This document shows positions 22,785 to 34,649 of a DNA stretch of 64,000 nt, in pieces (the first letter of the stretch is position 1; the number at the start of each line of letters is the position of its first letter). The notes beneath the pieces were generated by a model, which did no database searches, had not been told where the DNA came from, and worked only from the letters and a program-made list of their open reading frames with translations. Source of the DNA: Corynespora cassiicola (lineage: Eukaryota; Ascomycota; Dothideomycetes; Pleosporales; Corynesporascaceae); contig JAEUWY010000020.1 in NCBI GenBank assembly GCA_022059125.1, positions 806,001-870,000 of the forward strand, in the 5' to 3' direction. Both the position numbers and the translations under genes were made by a program.

Positions 22785-24785
22785 TCACTCCCACGCCCTC
22801 AAGATCTCCCTTACATCCCCCATCTCCTTTTTAATCAAGTCTACATGCCGCTGGCTCCTCGGCGTGAACTTAACCTTGAACGGTGCAGGCCCACAAACCA
22901 TCTTGTCTTCATACGCGTCCAGATCAATATCAATCTTTTCTCCCGTAGCATCAACCGCATGCTCGAGTCGGAACGCCCAAAGAATCCGTGCAACCTGGCG
23001 CCACTGCGTACGCTCAGCGAGCTGGATCCCGGCGCAGATACGGCGGCCAGCGCCGTAATTGTAGTGGTCGCGGTTTTCAAAGTCTTTAGTTCCAGCATAG
23101 TCCCAGGCGAGCTGGGTGTGGTTAAGATAGCGGTCTGGGTTGTAGGTACCTGCATCTTCGTATTTGGAATGGTGGAGGGCCCAATGGGGAATTATGATGG
23201 TTGCATCTTTGGGCTGGAGTTGCGGGTTAGTTGTGAAGTTTGGGTGTGTGGAAGATGGAGTTACGACTTACGATGAGCATGCCGTTGTACCAGTTATCTT
23301 GTGTACAGCGGTGGGGGATACCAGTGGGAACTCTTTGCAGGAATGATGTTAGAGGCGGCAAAGGATAGGTAGACGAACAAGAAAAAGGTCTCTGGGGAGC
23401 TGGGAATGGCTGGCTTACACTGGGCGGATGCGCTGGCTTTCCTTGACAATACAATTGATATACGGCATGTCCTTGAAGTCTGAAAAACAAGGAAGCCTCT
23501 CCACACCACAAACCGCGTCGATCTCTCTCTGCGCCTTGTCCTGCACCGCCGGGTGCGTGGCCAGAAACATAATGTTTGTTTTCGTGGACAAGGCACTCGT
23601 CTCAGCAGCCGCCTGCATCACAGCACCGAGATAATTTGCGAGCATTGTGCCTTGGAACGCAGGATCAAGTTCCTTCTCAGTGCTAAGCAGCTCGTCTATG
23701 AGCGATTCCCGCTTGTCGCCCTGACTGCGGCGCAGTTCGACGCGCTGTTGGGCCTCGGTCCATATCCTTGTGGGAATTTCGAATCCCTCTTGCGCGCGGA
23801 CATAAGAAGGGTCCCATCGACGTGGGATCAGTTTGAAGATGGGGAATTCCTCGGCTGGCAGGTGGGAACCAGGGCTTATGGCGTGCATGATCTAGTGTTA
23901 CCACGGTCAGCTTTCTCAATCCAGAATACAAGAGAGTGGGGTTGCTTTATCGTACTGCCTCCATAGCTTCATAGACGCCCTAAAATGTGTCAGAAATGAT
24001 TGATACAAAGAGACTTTTGGAAGATGGGCTTACTCTCGCCCAAAAGTCATCATTAGACTTGGCACGCTGCCCATACAGCACAATCGCGGTAAACGAAGCA
24101 GTCGATCGCTCGATATGCTTGATGAAGTCCTCGGGACTGACAAGCAGGTCGTGAAGTAATGTAGTGATCCTGCCTTTTGGTCAGTATAACTGTAGGTATC
24201 ATGGCTGTGCTGCTCAGCTCTCAGCAGTTCTGCAACGAACATTACACTTACTCTGCATTTGAAACCTTGTCCAAGTCCCCATCCAGTTTCTCAGGCGCTA
24301 AATAGCGCACTGCAATTTTCCGCTGCATTCTCCAAACAGGAGTCGGGTCCATAAAGGCGAAGTTCTCCCTCATCGCAAGGCGAAACCGTTTGTCTATTGG
24401 CCTTGAGGAGTACAGGGCGCTCCGTTGATCGACGAGCTCGTAGACGGAACGTTTACTATTCAACACGATCATGGTACCTTTTCCGATCTTGAGCGAAAAG
24501 ACGTCGCCGTATTGTATGCTCCATTGTTTGAATCTAGCAACGCGCCAGTTAGTCATTGTTGTTGGCAGCAGCCAGCAGAGAAGGAAAGGAGTGGGTTGTT
24601 ACTTGCTTCTTGAAAAGTTTTGGATCGACGGTGAGGTGCGCATTTCCAATGATCGGCCATGTCGGTGGGCCTGGGGGAAGATGCTTCTCGCGATGGCCGA
24701 AGCGCAATAGTTTGACGACGGCGTAGAGGAAACCCAGCGCCGAGCATACCCAGAAATATGGGAACGGATCTGTTCGAACAATCAT
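22785..24785 (-). CDS. Cytochrome P450 (P450-1), cluster oxidase
   Basis: CDS complement(join(22785..23213, 23272..23332, 23419..23891, 23956..23979, 24034..24169, 24252..24533, 24607..24785)), 527 residues. It is an ER-anchored class II fungal P450. It has an N-terminal membrane helix ([20 protein letters not shown]), the proline hinge [16 protein letters not shown]-helix AAAETS, K-helix ESQR, and heme loop [12 protein letters not shown] with Cys445. The YGAGRRIC variant is common in fungal P450s oxidising polyketide-derived aromatics and chains. The first intron must be GC-AG (donor AA|GCAAGT) to join KLFK to [12 protein letters not shown] in frame; the GT two codons later gives the wrong phase. 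Exon 4 is only 24 nt (GVYEAMEA). It is transcribed towards the left cluster edge, downstream of the PKS. Substrate is unknown. Four 26-bp repeats lie 139-242 bases upstream of its ATG. Confidence 0.9.
24534..24606 (-). other. GC-AG intron of P450-1
   Basis: This 73-nt intron has donor GCAAGT, a TGACTAAC branch site and acceptor TGCTAG. It is the only splice solution that restores the P450 frame. Confidence 0.75.
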
Positions 24786-25533
24786 TGTGCACGATGGTGT
24801 TCCACTGTTCTTGGTAGTTACCGCCTGTGTTGTACACAGAAAGCAAAAAAAAAAAGAGTATGGCGACTGTTTTCCAGGCTATTCGGAGACAGGGGCTATA
24901 TGTATGTCATCCAATTACAGTCGTGATTACCCTGCATACAGTATGCCAATGATTACACTGCATACAGTATGTCGACTATTACCCTGCATACAGTATGTAA
25001 ATGATTACCCTGCATACAGTATGTGAATTATTACTAATTTATACAGGGTACACGCATATAAGTCCTAGCACACTACTAGTATACAGAATAATACTGAAGT
25101 TGGAGTCTATGAAGCAACGCAATGTGGAGCTCCATTTGAAATGGAGAGAGTCTGGACTCCAAGTGGTGGAATGAGACCCAGCTTGGTTACTATGTATCCC
25201 CCCAATGGTGGGACAATTTATCGCGCTGCCATTTTTGTGGACAGAAAGGACTCAGTCAAGTGCACAACAAGGATTTATGGAGCTATGCGATGCCAGGTAA
25301 TTATTTCCACGTAAATTTTATCAGGTTGTTGGATGAAATAAAAGACTACGTGTGATTTCTCATTCCCCAGTACAATACAGCCAGTGTCACCAGTCCCGCA
25401 CATGTCACCAAGAATATATATCCAAAGATAATGTCAAACTCCTGAAAAGCTAGCGATAGACCTAAAGAAATCGGGATAGTTAAGCCTCATTTAGGGGAGC
25501 TAAGACCTACGCCCAGCTGTAACAACCTAGTGT
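24786..25533. other. Spacer between P450-1 promoter and PKS 3' end
   Basis: No gene is seen. It contains the 26-bp tandem array (24924..25027) in the P450-1 upstream region. The remainder is AT-rich. Confidence 0.5.
24924..25027. repeat. Four 26-bp tandem repeats upstream of P450-1
   Basis: Four units in exact 26-bp register. The shared core is ATTACCCTGCATACAGTATG; copies 1, 3 and 4 are identical and copy 2 has one change (ACA for CCC at positions 4-6 as ATTACACTG). Each core contains the near-palindrome CATAC-A-GTATG. A degenerate fifth unit follows (ATTACTAATTTATACAGG). It lies 139-242 bases upstream of the P450-1 ATG. It may be a minisatellite or an array of regulator-binding sites. Confidence 0.85.
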
Positions 25534-28500
25534 TCATGAGGCGTCTTTTTCCCCGCGTGGTAGTTTGCTAACGACTTTTTCGCACAAAGCGAGGAGTGAG
25601 CTCGCATTAGTGATATCCAGCGTGCTGAGCTCTGCCCCAAGTCGCTGTCTTACCCAGCCTCGCAATTCAACAGCCGACAGAGAATCGAGGCCATACGCTA
25701 GCAAGGGCTTGCCCTCTTCAACCTCTGTCTCCAGGCGCAGCAGCGTAGCTATTTGTGGCTGGAGAGCTTGCAATGCAGTCTTCACGAGCTCAGAGTCAGA
25801 ACTCCCAGATGCATGCTGGACTTTGAAGGCCCTGACAGCTTGGTCGACGACGCTATCGCTCGAGGCGAGGTTGCTATTATCGTCGCCATTTTCTGCGTCG
25901 CCGCTAGCATTGGGGTTGAAGAGGTAGTCGAAGCGAGGGTTATCTGAAAGCGCTGCTCCTGAAGGTAATGGGTAGGCCAAACCAGAGATGAGTTGGGAGG
26001 CGCTCGCTGCGCTAATGGGGCTCCTCGGGTCGTCCTGCTGCAGAATAGAGTAGCTCAGGATCTGGCGCAGCATTCTTTCATTGATGGGAGGCCACTCGCG
26101 TTCATCGAAGCGGGCCGCGAGCGCGTCGCCATCTTCCATTTCAGCAATAAAGCCAACCTCCTCAATTACACCGAGATTGATAGAGTTGGCATGGAGGCCC
26201 TGGGTCTGGCGATATTTCGCGAACGCGTCGAGAAAGGCGTTTGCGGCGGCATAGTTAGCTTGTCCCTTCATACCCACGACACCCGAGACACTAGATAGCA
26301 TGCTGAAGAAGTCGAGTGGCAGCTTTTGCTCTTGTTGAGCCGCCACATGGATGTTCCAGGTTCCCTTCACCTTGGCGTGGATCGCTGTGTGGTAGTCATC
26401 GTGCGTCATAAGTTCGTACGGTTTGTCCTAGTTGTTCTTAATATGTGAAGGATAACCAAAAAGGCAAACTTACCCGTGTGACCATCGCACCTTGAATCAC
26501 GCCGTCGATATGGTGGCGGCTAGACCGAAAAACGCTACGAACAAAATCCAGATCACCCACGTCGCCTTTGGCCTCGGTCACTTCGCACCCGTATGAAGCG
26601 CAATGGTTGACAATCCTTGCCGACGTAGCATCACCCATGCCACTTCTGCTCATCGAAATAAGATGGCGCGCTCCATGACGTGCCAGATGAATAGCAAGGC
26701 TCCCGCAAGCACCCTTGAATCCACCGACAAGCAGGTAGGCGGCATCTTGTTTTAGTTGAAGCTCACGGACAGCCGGTCGAATGGGCAACTGAACATCTTC
26801 GAGCCCGTTAGAAATGACAATCTTGCCCATGTGCTTGCCACTGCGCATCACAGAGAGAGCTGAGATGACTTGGTCGAACCCATAAGTTGTCACAGGGCGA
26901 ATAGGTCCGATATGGCCCCCATTGACGAGGTCGAAGACTTCTGCAAGCAGCCTGATACGTGAAGGTATGGGTCAGTGAACAGCATAAAGAAAAGGTCACC
27001 ACAAGGCAATACTCACTTTCCAATCAGAGAATCGCTTATGTCAGGAGCGTAAGACAAGTCAACTGCCCGGAAGGAACAATTGCGATTGAAAGGTTCCATG
27101 GCCAAGGTGTTACGGTCGACGATGTCGCGCTTTCCAATCTCCACCATCGTGCCTCCATCTGCAGTGAGTCTCCACGATTCGTCAAGGAGTTCGCCAACTA
27201 GGGAATTGAGGATCACGTCCACACCACGACCGTTAGTTGCGCGCCGGATACCGTCCGCAAATGAAGTGTCGCGCGAGGAGAAGATGCGTTCCGGTGGTAT
27301 ACCGAATTGTGAAGTGAGGAGCTCGCGCTTCTCATCAGTGCCCACGGTAACAAAAATCTGTTTCAAGGTGAGTACAATACGGAGGAGGAAAAAAGATACT
27401 TACGTCTGCTTCGATATACTGGGACAGTTGAATAGCAGCAATCCCTACGCCGCCTGCAGCCGAGTGGATCAGAATGGACTGTGAAGTAATTAGCACTAGG
27501 AATTTTTTGCAGGCAGGTAAGTAATTTTTACCTGACCCTTGCGCAAATGAGCAAGGTGGAGTAATGAATATACCACTGTGGCATAGGCTACAGGAATCGT
27601 GGCCGCGTCCTCAAAGCTCATCGGGTCGGGAATAATATGAACGCGGTCGGCTGCACACTGGACTCGATTGGCATAACTGCCGTTGGTGTGCGCCACGACA
27701 CGGTCGCCTGGACGGAAGCGTGAAGCGGTAGCAGCACCAACGCGTCTGATGGTACCGGCACATTCGAAGCCCATCATGTACTCGTTCTCAGGCACAATTC
27801 CCATGGCTGTGGCTACATCTTTGAAGTTCGCACCCACCGCCATAACGTCGATCTCGACGCTGGAGATACCTAGAGGAGCATCACTCAATTCGCTCCACAC
27901 CAGGCGCTGGAGTGAGCCGACTTGTTCGGCACGTAGCCGCACAAGAGTGTTGGTGGCGTGGAAATCTTTGGTGACCGGATCTAGACCGTCGCTTGCCGAT
28001 GCCGCCTGGAAGCCATTGAGTTCATCGTCGACCAGCAGACGCGACACAAGGATCACACCGTCTCGCTCGGCGTATTCGTAGTCGGCTGCTGTTTCCTGGC
28101 TGGTGCGTGAAACATGCAACACGCGTTCAATAGCCCAATAGGCAGCTGGACTGGCAGCGCTCTGCACATCAAGTGTCGTCAGAGATGCTCCCATGTCTTC
28201 TCGGCGGAACGTGCGGAATAGGCCGTGGACCAGGGCACGGTCAGGATCAGTGACACGCTCTGCTGTTTGTCCGCCTTTGGTAACCCAGACGACGGGCTTC
28301 CCAGATGAGGACATTTGCTTCAGAGCTTCCCATTGTATCTCACTGATGTCCGCTAGTACGGGCGTGGCCATTTCATCTACAACCAAAACCGCCGTTGCCG
28401 CAGCTATGGCCTGCGGTAACTGGGAAAGCTTATGTATTGAGGCTTCTTTGACTTCCCAGCCTGCCGCTACCAGCACAGCTCGTAATCCAGGCGCAAGAAG

Positions 28501-31500
28501 TTGTGCCATTTCTTTGAATTGGAGAACTAAGAGAGTTTCTCCCGTGCGAGCCGGAGTGAGATTGGCCTTGGCCGAGAGCCATGCTGTTGGTGTACTGGGG
28601 ATTGCTATTTCAGGACTAGGTAGGTCATTGATTTGAAGTGAAGACACATGCACTAAAGATCCAGAACCGGAGCCTTCGGATGAGGGTGTTTGAATTCCGC
28701 TCCCCTCTCTCTCACTCTTCACTGCATCTTCTTCAGAGCCTGAGACACGTAGCAGAAACCCGCCAGGCTTGAGCAGCGCCCTGACCTTGTCAAAAATGGA
28801 GTCGTCTCTCTGAAGTGGACCATTAACGATTGCTAGATCGTACGTCGGCCCAGTAGTGGGTAGACCGAGGGAGTCTTGGTTGGCATGGAGCAAGTGGTAG
28901 CCAGTCCTTCCCCCGTGTGAACTCTCGACTGAAACCAACGTCTGCGCCCCAGGAGTAGCGAAGTCATAACGTGCGCATGCAACCCGAGCAGCCCCTGAGC
29001 TTCTGCCACCGTGTAGCCAAAGCGGCTCAGTTGCACTTGCATCATCGACCGCAATCTCCAATACGCTGAGCCGTGGAGTCTTGTGCGCTACCAGGTCGAC
29101 AATGTCATCGAGCTTGTTCTGTGCCATGTACAACACTTGGTCCTGCGTCAGGAGTGATACATCAGGCTTCCAGTGGAGCGCCTGGAATATCTGATTGTCC
29201 GGTTTTTGCTGCACATCGAGCCGATTGTTGGCCAACCCGCGCACGCGCACATAGAGCTCACCACTCTCGACGTTACGTACAGTAATGCTAGCGGTCCATG
29301 TCTGATGTTTCTCCTTGCGGCCCCGGCCAGACCATGTCGCCTCAGCTGCTGCGATTCCATCCTGGAGCTGTTGCGGCATCTTGTTGATAACCATGTCGTC
29401 AATCTGCGCCGGCACAAGGACGTCGCGCAGTGCACTACGCTCCCCACCAACAACTGCCGGTATCGAACTTTGGAAGCAGGCGTCAAGGGCAGCAGGGTGG
29501 ATAGGATAGTATGATTGGGGGTCCCACCGCGACGGCGGCGGCGTAAGGGACAAGGTGGCACGGCAATCGTTGCGCCCGCTGATAGCTTCCAAACGCTGGA
29601 TCTTCTGAAACGCTGGGCCAAAGTGGGTTCCAATATCATCTTGCCTCTTGTACCATAAGCCTACTGGCTGGTCATGTTGTAACGGCGCACAAGCCGCTTT
29701 TCGCAATGCCTCGTCGTCATCCAGAGGCTCCTGTACGCGTATGAGACCCCAGCAGTGTTCGTAGACAACACCTTCGCCCGGCGTTGTTCGTACACGGAAC
29801 TCGTGCCAGTCTTTGCTTCCAGGCACGGCGGTCAAAGACAACAGTATGGTCGTCGGTTTAGTCTCTTCAACCACAACGGCTCGATCAAACTTGATGTTAC
29901 GGAAGCGGTACGCCAGGTCGTTTGCTCCTCTGACACCCTCCGTCTCGTCTGGGTGCAGAGCACAGTGCTTTTGGAACATGGCTTCGAGCGCCATGGCGGC
30001 AAACGCTGCCCCTGGGAGAAGAACGTCAGATCCTAGCTTGTGATCTCGCAGCCACGGTATATCAGCCAGACGCAGCTGCTTGCGCCAGGTCGGTGCTGTC
30101 CACGATGTTCCCGTAATCTTACTACCGATCAGATCGTGACTGACGTAGCGCTTGTTTCGCCAGTCCACACTCGCTGCATTCTCATGCCAGTACTTGACCG
30201 TATGATTCCAGGGATAGCTTGGTAAATCAACTATGGTGCGCATCGCATTACTGTCGAGCCCATTCACCTTGCATATGTCTATGGGCGCTCCAGCAGCGAA
30301 CAACCGGCCAGCTACATTCAGCAAAGCCTTGATTGACCCTGCACCACGCGCCCAAGAAGCCATATATGTAACGTCTGTGCCCTGGGAAAGTGACTTGTCC
30401 CTCAGAATCTGAGAAATGGGGCCAGCCAGCGCGCCTGAGGGACCAAGCTCAATGAGTATGTCGGGCTTTTGATCGGCTACAACTTGGGTGAGTGCTTCAG
30501 CGAAACGTACTGGTGACACCATGTTGGATTTCCAATAATTTGCATCTACCGGCATAGTTTTCTTAGATGCTGTAACAGAGGAAAACATGGTCACTCCGGA
30601 GTTATTGTTGTCGCTCGAAGGCTTGAACTCCTTGTCTGCGGCTAGGAGTTTGTCGTATTCATCGCCGATGATGCCCATGAGGGGAGAATGGTAGGCAAGA
30701 TCTACTTGCAAGAGCCTAGCAAAATGTCCAGCATTTTTAAGATCTTTGGCTAGAGCTTCCAGCGTAGGTTTGTGTCCAGAGACGGTCACACTGCTTGGGC
30801 TGTTAAAGCACGCAATCCATACGTTTAACCCATCTGAAGTATATCTCTCTAGGAATGGGGTGGCGCTTTCAGGACCGAGTCCCACGGCAAGCATGCCGGT
30901 GTTCGGTTCGGCTTCATTCTTGCGGTTCACGGCGGCGCGGCCTCTATAGAAAGCGGCCTTGATAGCGCCAGCCCGGTTTAACCATCCAGCTGCATATGCA
31001 GCGGCGATTTCTCCTGACGAATGGCCCACGACGGCAGTCGGTTTTATGCCCCAGGATTCCAAGAGAGAAAAGAGACAGATTTGGAGCGCAGTAACCAATG
31101 GTTGTGAAAATTCTGGCTGGCGAAGATGGTCTGCTGTGCGCGCCTGGCAGAGCTCGGCTTCGAGCGTCCACGAGGGAGGGTTCGGCTGCGCCTGAAGAAT
31201 CTGGTCAAGCTCCTGAAGTATCAAGCGTGCCAGTGGAAACAAGAGTATTTCTTTGCCCATTTGGGGCCATTGTGCGCCCTGGCCTGTGAATACAAAGCCG
31301 ATTTTTGGCTCATGTGGCAACTTTTTAGCAACGGTGAAATCTCCATCGTCGAGGACGGCGTCTGCGTTTGTAGTCACAAAAGCTCGATGAAAAAAGCGGC
31401 TTCGACGCTCCGAAAGTGTATAGGCCAAATCTGGTAGAGGAGTTACTATTGCCGGATTGATCAAGTGGTTGCAAAGAGCGTTGATGCTGGCTTTGAGCGC

Positions 31501-33049
31501 AGTGGCATCGTTTGCTGACAACACGAGTACGCGCGGACGTTGATTTTCACTATCTTCTGTCAATGGCTCAAGCCCCCCTTGTCCCCCACTTAGGAGCCGG
31601 TACGAGTGAGTGTGAGTGCTGGCAGTACCCATGTTGTGTTGTTCAACGACAGCATGGGCGTTGGAGCCACCGAAGCCCGAGGAACTGACACTGGCCCTAC
31701 GGACAGAGTAGCCTTTGTCTGGCCAGGCTGTGATTCTTCGTGAGGCCTTTACTTTGTTTCCTGCAAAGTCTATCTTCGGATTCGGGTTGATAAAGGTTGG
31801 ATTGCCGGGAATCAGGCTCTTTTCCATGGAAAGGATGACTTTGATAAGACCTGAGAGACCAGCCGCAGGCTCCGCATGCCCTAGGTTGCTCTTGATAGAA
31901 CCGATGATAAGTGGGTGAGCTGGATCGCGCGTACGAGCGAATACAGACCCTGCACCATTGACTTCTGCGGCATCGCCAGCAGGCGTTCCGGTTCCGTGAC
32001 ACTCTAGATAGGCCGTCTCATTGAAATCAGTTATACCCGCATTTGAATATGCGGCTCTGATAGCAGCAGCCTGCGCTACTGAATTAGGGGAGACTATGCC
32101 GCCTATGGTGCGTCCATTGCTGTTAGACGCCGTACCCCGTACAACTGCTCGAATCGGGTCGCGATCACGGATAGCATCAGACAGCCTCTTGACAATGACG
32201 CAATTCACCGCCTCAGCTTTGACATACCCATCAGCATCTGCGTCGAACGTATGGCAAAGCGCTGTGGGCGAGTGTGCCTGTCCCATACCACCCGTGTCCA
32301 TGACATGTTCTGGGTTCAGAAACAGATTACTGGCAGCCACAATCGCCATATCTGCTTCTCGTAGTTGTAGAGAGCGGCAAGCGAGGTCCAGGCCCACTAG
32401 ACTGCCAGAACAGGCAGTGTCGACAGTGACGCTGGGTCCCTTGATATTTAGGAAATAGCTGACTCGGTTCGCCAGCATTGCACGAGCTGTGCCAGCCACG
32501 TAGTTTGGCGGAGCATCTTCGCCATCCCTATTCAGCATAGCATGATAATCTGAGGACATAGAAGTAGATGTTAGCTATGATACTATGTTGCGGTACATGC
32601 GGAGTCAAGATACTACTGAGGAAACCACCAAGTCTTTACTTACCTGATGAATAAGACCCAACAAAGCAGGCCACGGGCGAACCGTCCAGCTTTTCCAGAG
32701 GAATGCCTGCGCTTTCCAATCCTTCATACACGACCTCAAGTATCTGCCGTTGGTTGGGATCGAGGCCAACAGCATCAGAGCCTGACGTTTCGAAAAAAGA
32801 GGCATCGAAATGTGCGAGGTCAATGTCATCCGAGAGGAACATTCCGCCCAGTGGACGCATTGTCCCTGGCTTGTGTGATCCATCGTAATGGCCGTCAATA
32901 TTGAAACGCGACTTGGGAACTTGGTTGGGGGCGATTCCACCATCCTCAAGGAAGTCCCAAAGTTTCTGTGGGGAGTTGTTGCCACCAGGGAGACGGCAAG
33001 CAAACCCTACAATGGCCATAGGCTCTTGTTGAAAAATGGTTTTGGCCAT
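25534..33049 (-). CDS. Highly reducing type I polyketide synthase (KS-AT-DH-psiMT-ER-KR-ACP)
   Basis: CDS complement(join(25534..26427, 26474..26951, 27017..27357, 27404..27478, 27532..32549, 32644..33049)), 2,403 residues. It is an iterative fungal PKS using malonyl-CoA. KS: Cys182 in DTACSGS, His320 in HGTGT, His360 in NLGHAEPAAG. AT: nucleophile Ser646 in GHSSGE. DH: His972 in DHKLGSDVLLPG and Asp1158 in ALDACFQ. The MT region (about 1280-1420) is shortened and reads VLEIAVDDASA where SAM-binding MTs have an LEIGAGTG-like loop, so methylation is probably lost. ER: about 1680-2000, with GANFKDV, GFECAGT and HSAAGGVG. KR: from about 2018, with LLVGGFKG and Tyr2165 in GQANYAAAN. ACP: Ser2355 in YGLDSLS. 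No thioesterase, reductase or carnitine-acyltransferase domain follows, so release must be in trans. It shares a 435-bp divergent promoter with the hydrolase. All five introns are GT-AG and phase-consistent. Confidence 0.95.
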
Positions 33050-33484
33050 TGTGGAAGTGATGTTGAAAAAAAAACTAGTAAAGTCTTAATCTGGTTCTAT
33101 GTTACATGTGCACTTCTTGCTTGAATTTAAACAATACTCCTTTCCTGGGTGGACCATGGTCCTGCCATCATGAAATGATGGCATTTGCCTTTGGAAAGAG
33201 CTTGTGATTCAAACTGAGCATTCTTCAACGCATATTGATTACGCCCATCACCTTGATTACTTGTGGTAATCATCCATTACAATGCTGTGTTTATCAAGCT
33301 TATCATGCAATGTCATCAACGCTCCAGGGTGCCAAGAGTTGTTGCCCAAAACTATGCGACTCGGTCAGCGAACGATAGAGTATCGATTCTGAGACTAACT
33401 TATAAAGTCTAGGGGATTTGTTTCTCTGAAAATTGACTGCGAGTGCTCTATACGTCGACTCGAAAATTATTTTCCCACCTCACC
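33050..33484. promoter_or_regulatory. Divergent promoter of PKS and polyketide-transferase-like gene
   Basis: This 435-bp region separates the two start codons. A 9-bp perfect inverted repeat (arms TGCCATCAT and ATGATGGCA, 3-bp spacer) lies at 33163..33183. A 7-bp inverted repeat (TGATTAC/GTAATCA, 5-bp spacer) lies at 33254..33272, with another TTGATTAC at 33235..33242. A TATAAAG (33401..33407) faces the hydrolase. Confidence 0.6.
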
Positions 33485-34649
33485 ATGTCTCCGGGTTCCC
33501 CTCATCGGGTCGTCGAGATCAAGACTCTCGATGGAACCGATATTTCAGGATGGCTTTACGAAGTTCCAGGGCCGGCACCGGCCATCATCATGTCTCATGG
33601 TGTATGTTATTCCATGCTTATCATTTTCTCTCTCGGTGAAAGCTACCCGATTGGGAGATAAGAGACTAAAAGCTTGGGTTCCAGTTCAACTGCGTCAAGG
33701 AAATGGCGTTGCCCGAAGTAGCCGAACTATTCCATAAGCTGGGCTACAATGTACTGTTGTATGATGCCCGTAGAGTGGGCAAAAGTGGCGGTCAGCCGCG
33801 TAACCTTATTGAACCGCTTTTGTTTGCGGAAGATTTATCCGGTGAGTGTTTGCCTGACCCGGGTTCATGGTTTAGGCGCTTACATTGTCTTCTCAGATGT
33901 GTACACCTATGTCACACGGCTTTCTTCTGTAGATTCGAAAAGCATAATTTTGTGGGGCCTATCATTTGGTTCTGTTGTCAGCGCGTGTTGTGCCGCGGTT
34001 GATCGTACGTATATCCCGGGTACATATTAGCATGATGGGATACCACGTTTCAAACTTGGAATCCCTTTTGAGACATCTCAGCTTGGATTTAGCTGACGTT
34101 TTACTGGCAATTCTAGATCGCTGTAAAGCTATCATCATGGTCTGCCCTCTGTTTAGCTACGTGCAGCCCGAGAGGGAAGAGCAGGCCTTTGCCCAATTGA
34201 TCAAGGACCGCATCTCGCAGCTACGTGGCAACGAGCCATACTCTTTGCAGCCCTTTACCCCGGATGGTAACAATCCTATCGGCATGGCTGGAGCCGAAGG
34301 CCCTGGAGGTCTAGAAGCGTACAACTTCATGCAGCTTGCAGCCGAAAAAGGTGCTGAAGGTTTCCGTGACCGCATCGCACTGCAGACATACCAAAAGCTG
34401 GCAATGTTTCGCCCAAAAGAGTATCTCGAAATGATCCGTGCGCCAGTAATGACCGTTATCCCCGAACTAGACGACATTTCTTCCCCCCAAGAGCAAGCGG
34501 AAAGCGTTGCGCGGATTAAGGCTCCATCTAAAGTCTACTGGGCGAAGGGCAAGGGCCATCTGAATGTTGTGACCGGTGAAGAAATGCCACAGCTCGTGGA
34601 AGACATGGACAAGTTCATCAAGGATGTGCTCAATGGCGAGGGTCCATAA
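33485..34649 (+). CDS. Alpha/beta hydrolase, polyketide-transferase type (AF380-like)
   Basis: CDS join(33485..33601, 33685..33841, 33897..34004, 34117..34649), 304 residues. The N-terminus (PHRVVEIKTLDGTDISGWLY, then PAPAIIMSHG) matches the fungal hydrolase family that includes the fumagillin polyketide transferase. Relatives in other HR-PKS clusters hydrolyse or transfer ACP-bound chains. Nucleophile Ser114 sits in GLSFGS, a probable acid is Asp246 or Asp247 in PELDD, and His275 is in GKGHLNV. No signal peptide is present, so it acts in the cytosol. It is divergent from a PKS that lacks a release domain, which strongly suggests off-loading or acyl transfer. A simple hydrolase role is the alternative. 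The introns (83, 55 and 112 nt) are GT-AG and phase-consistent. Confidence 0.88.

Noticed and set aside
24924..25027. CRISPR-like array
   Set aside because: Units are contiguous 26-bp tandem copies without unique spacers, in a eukaryotic genome.
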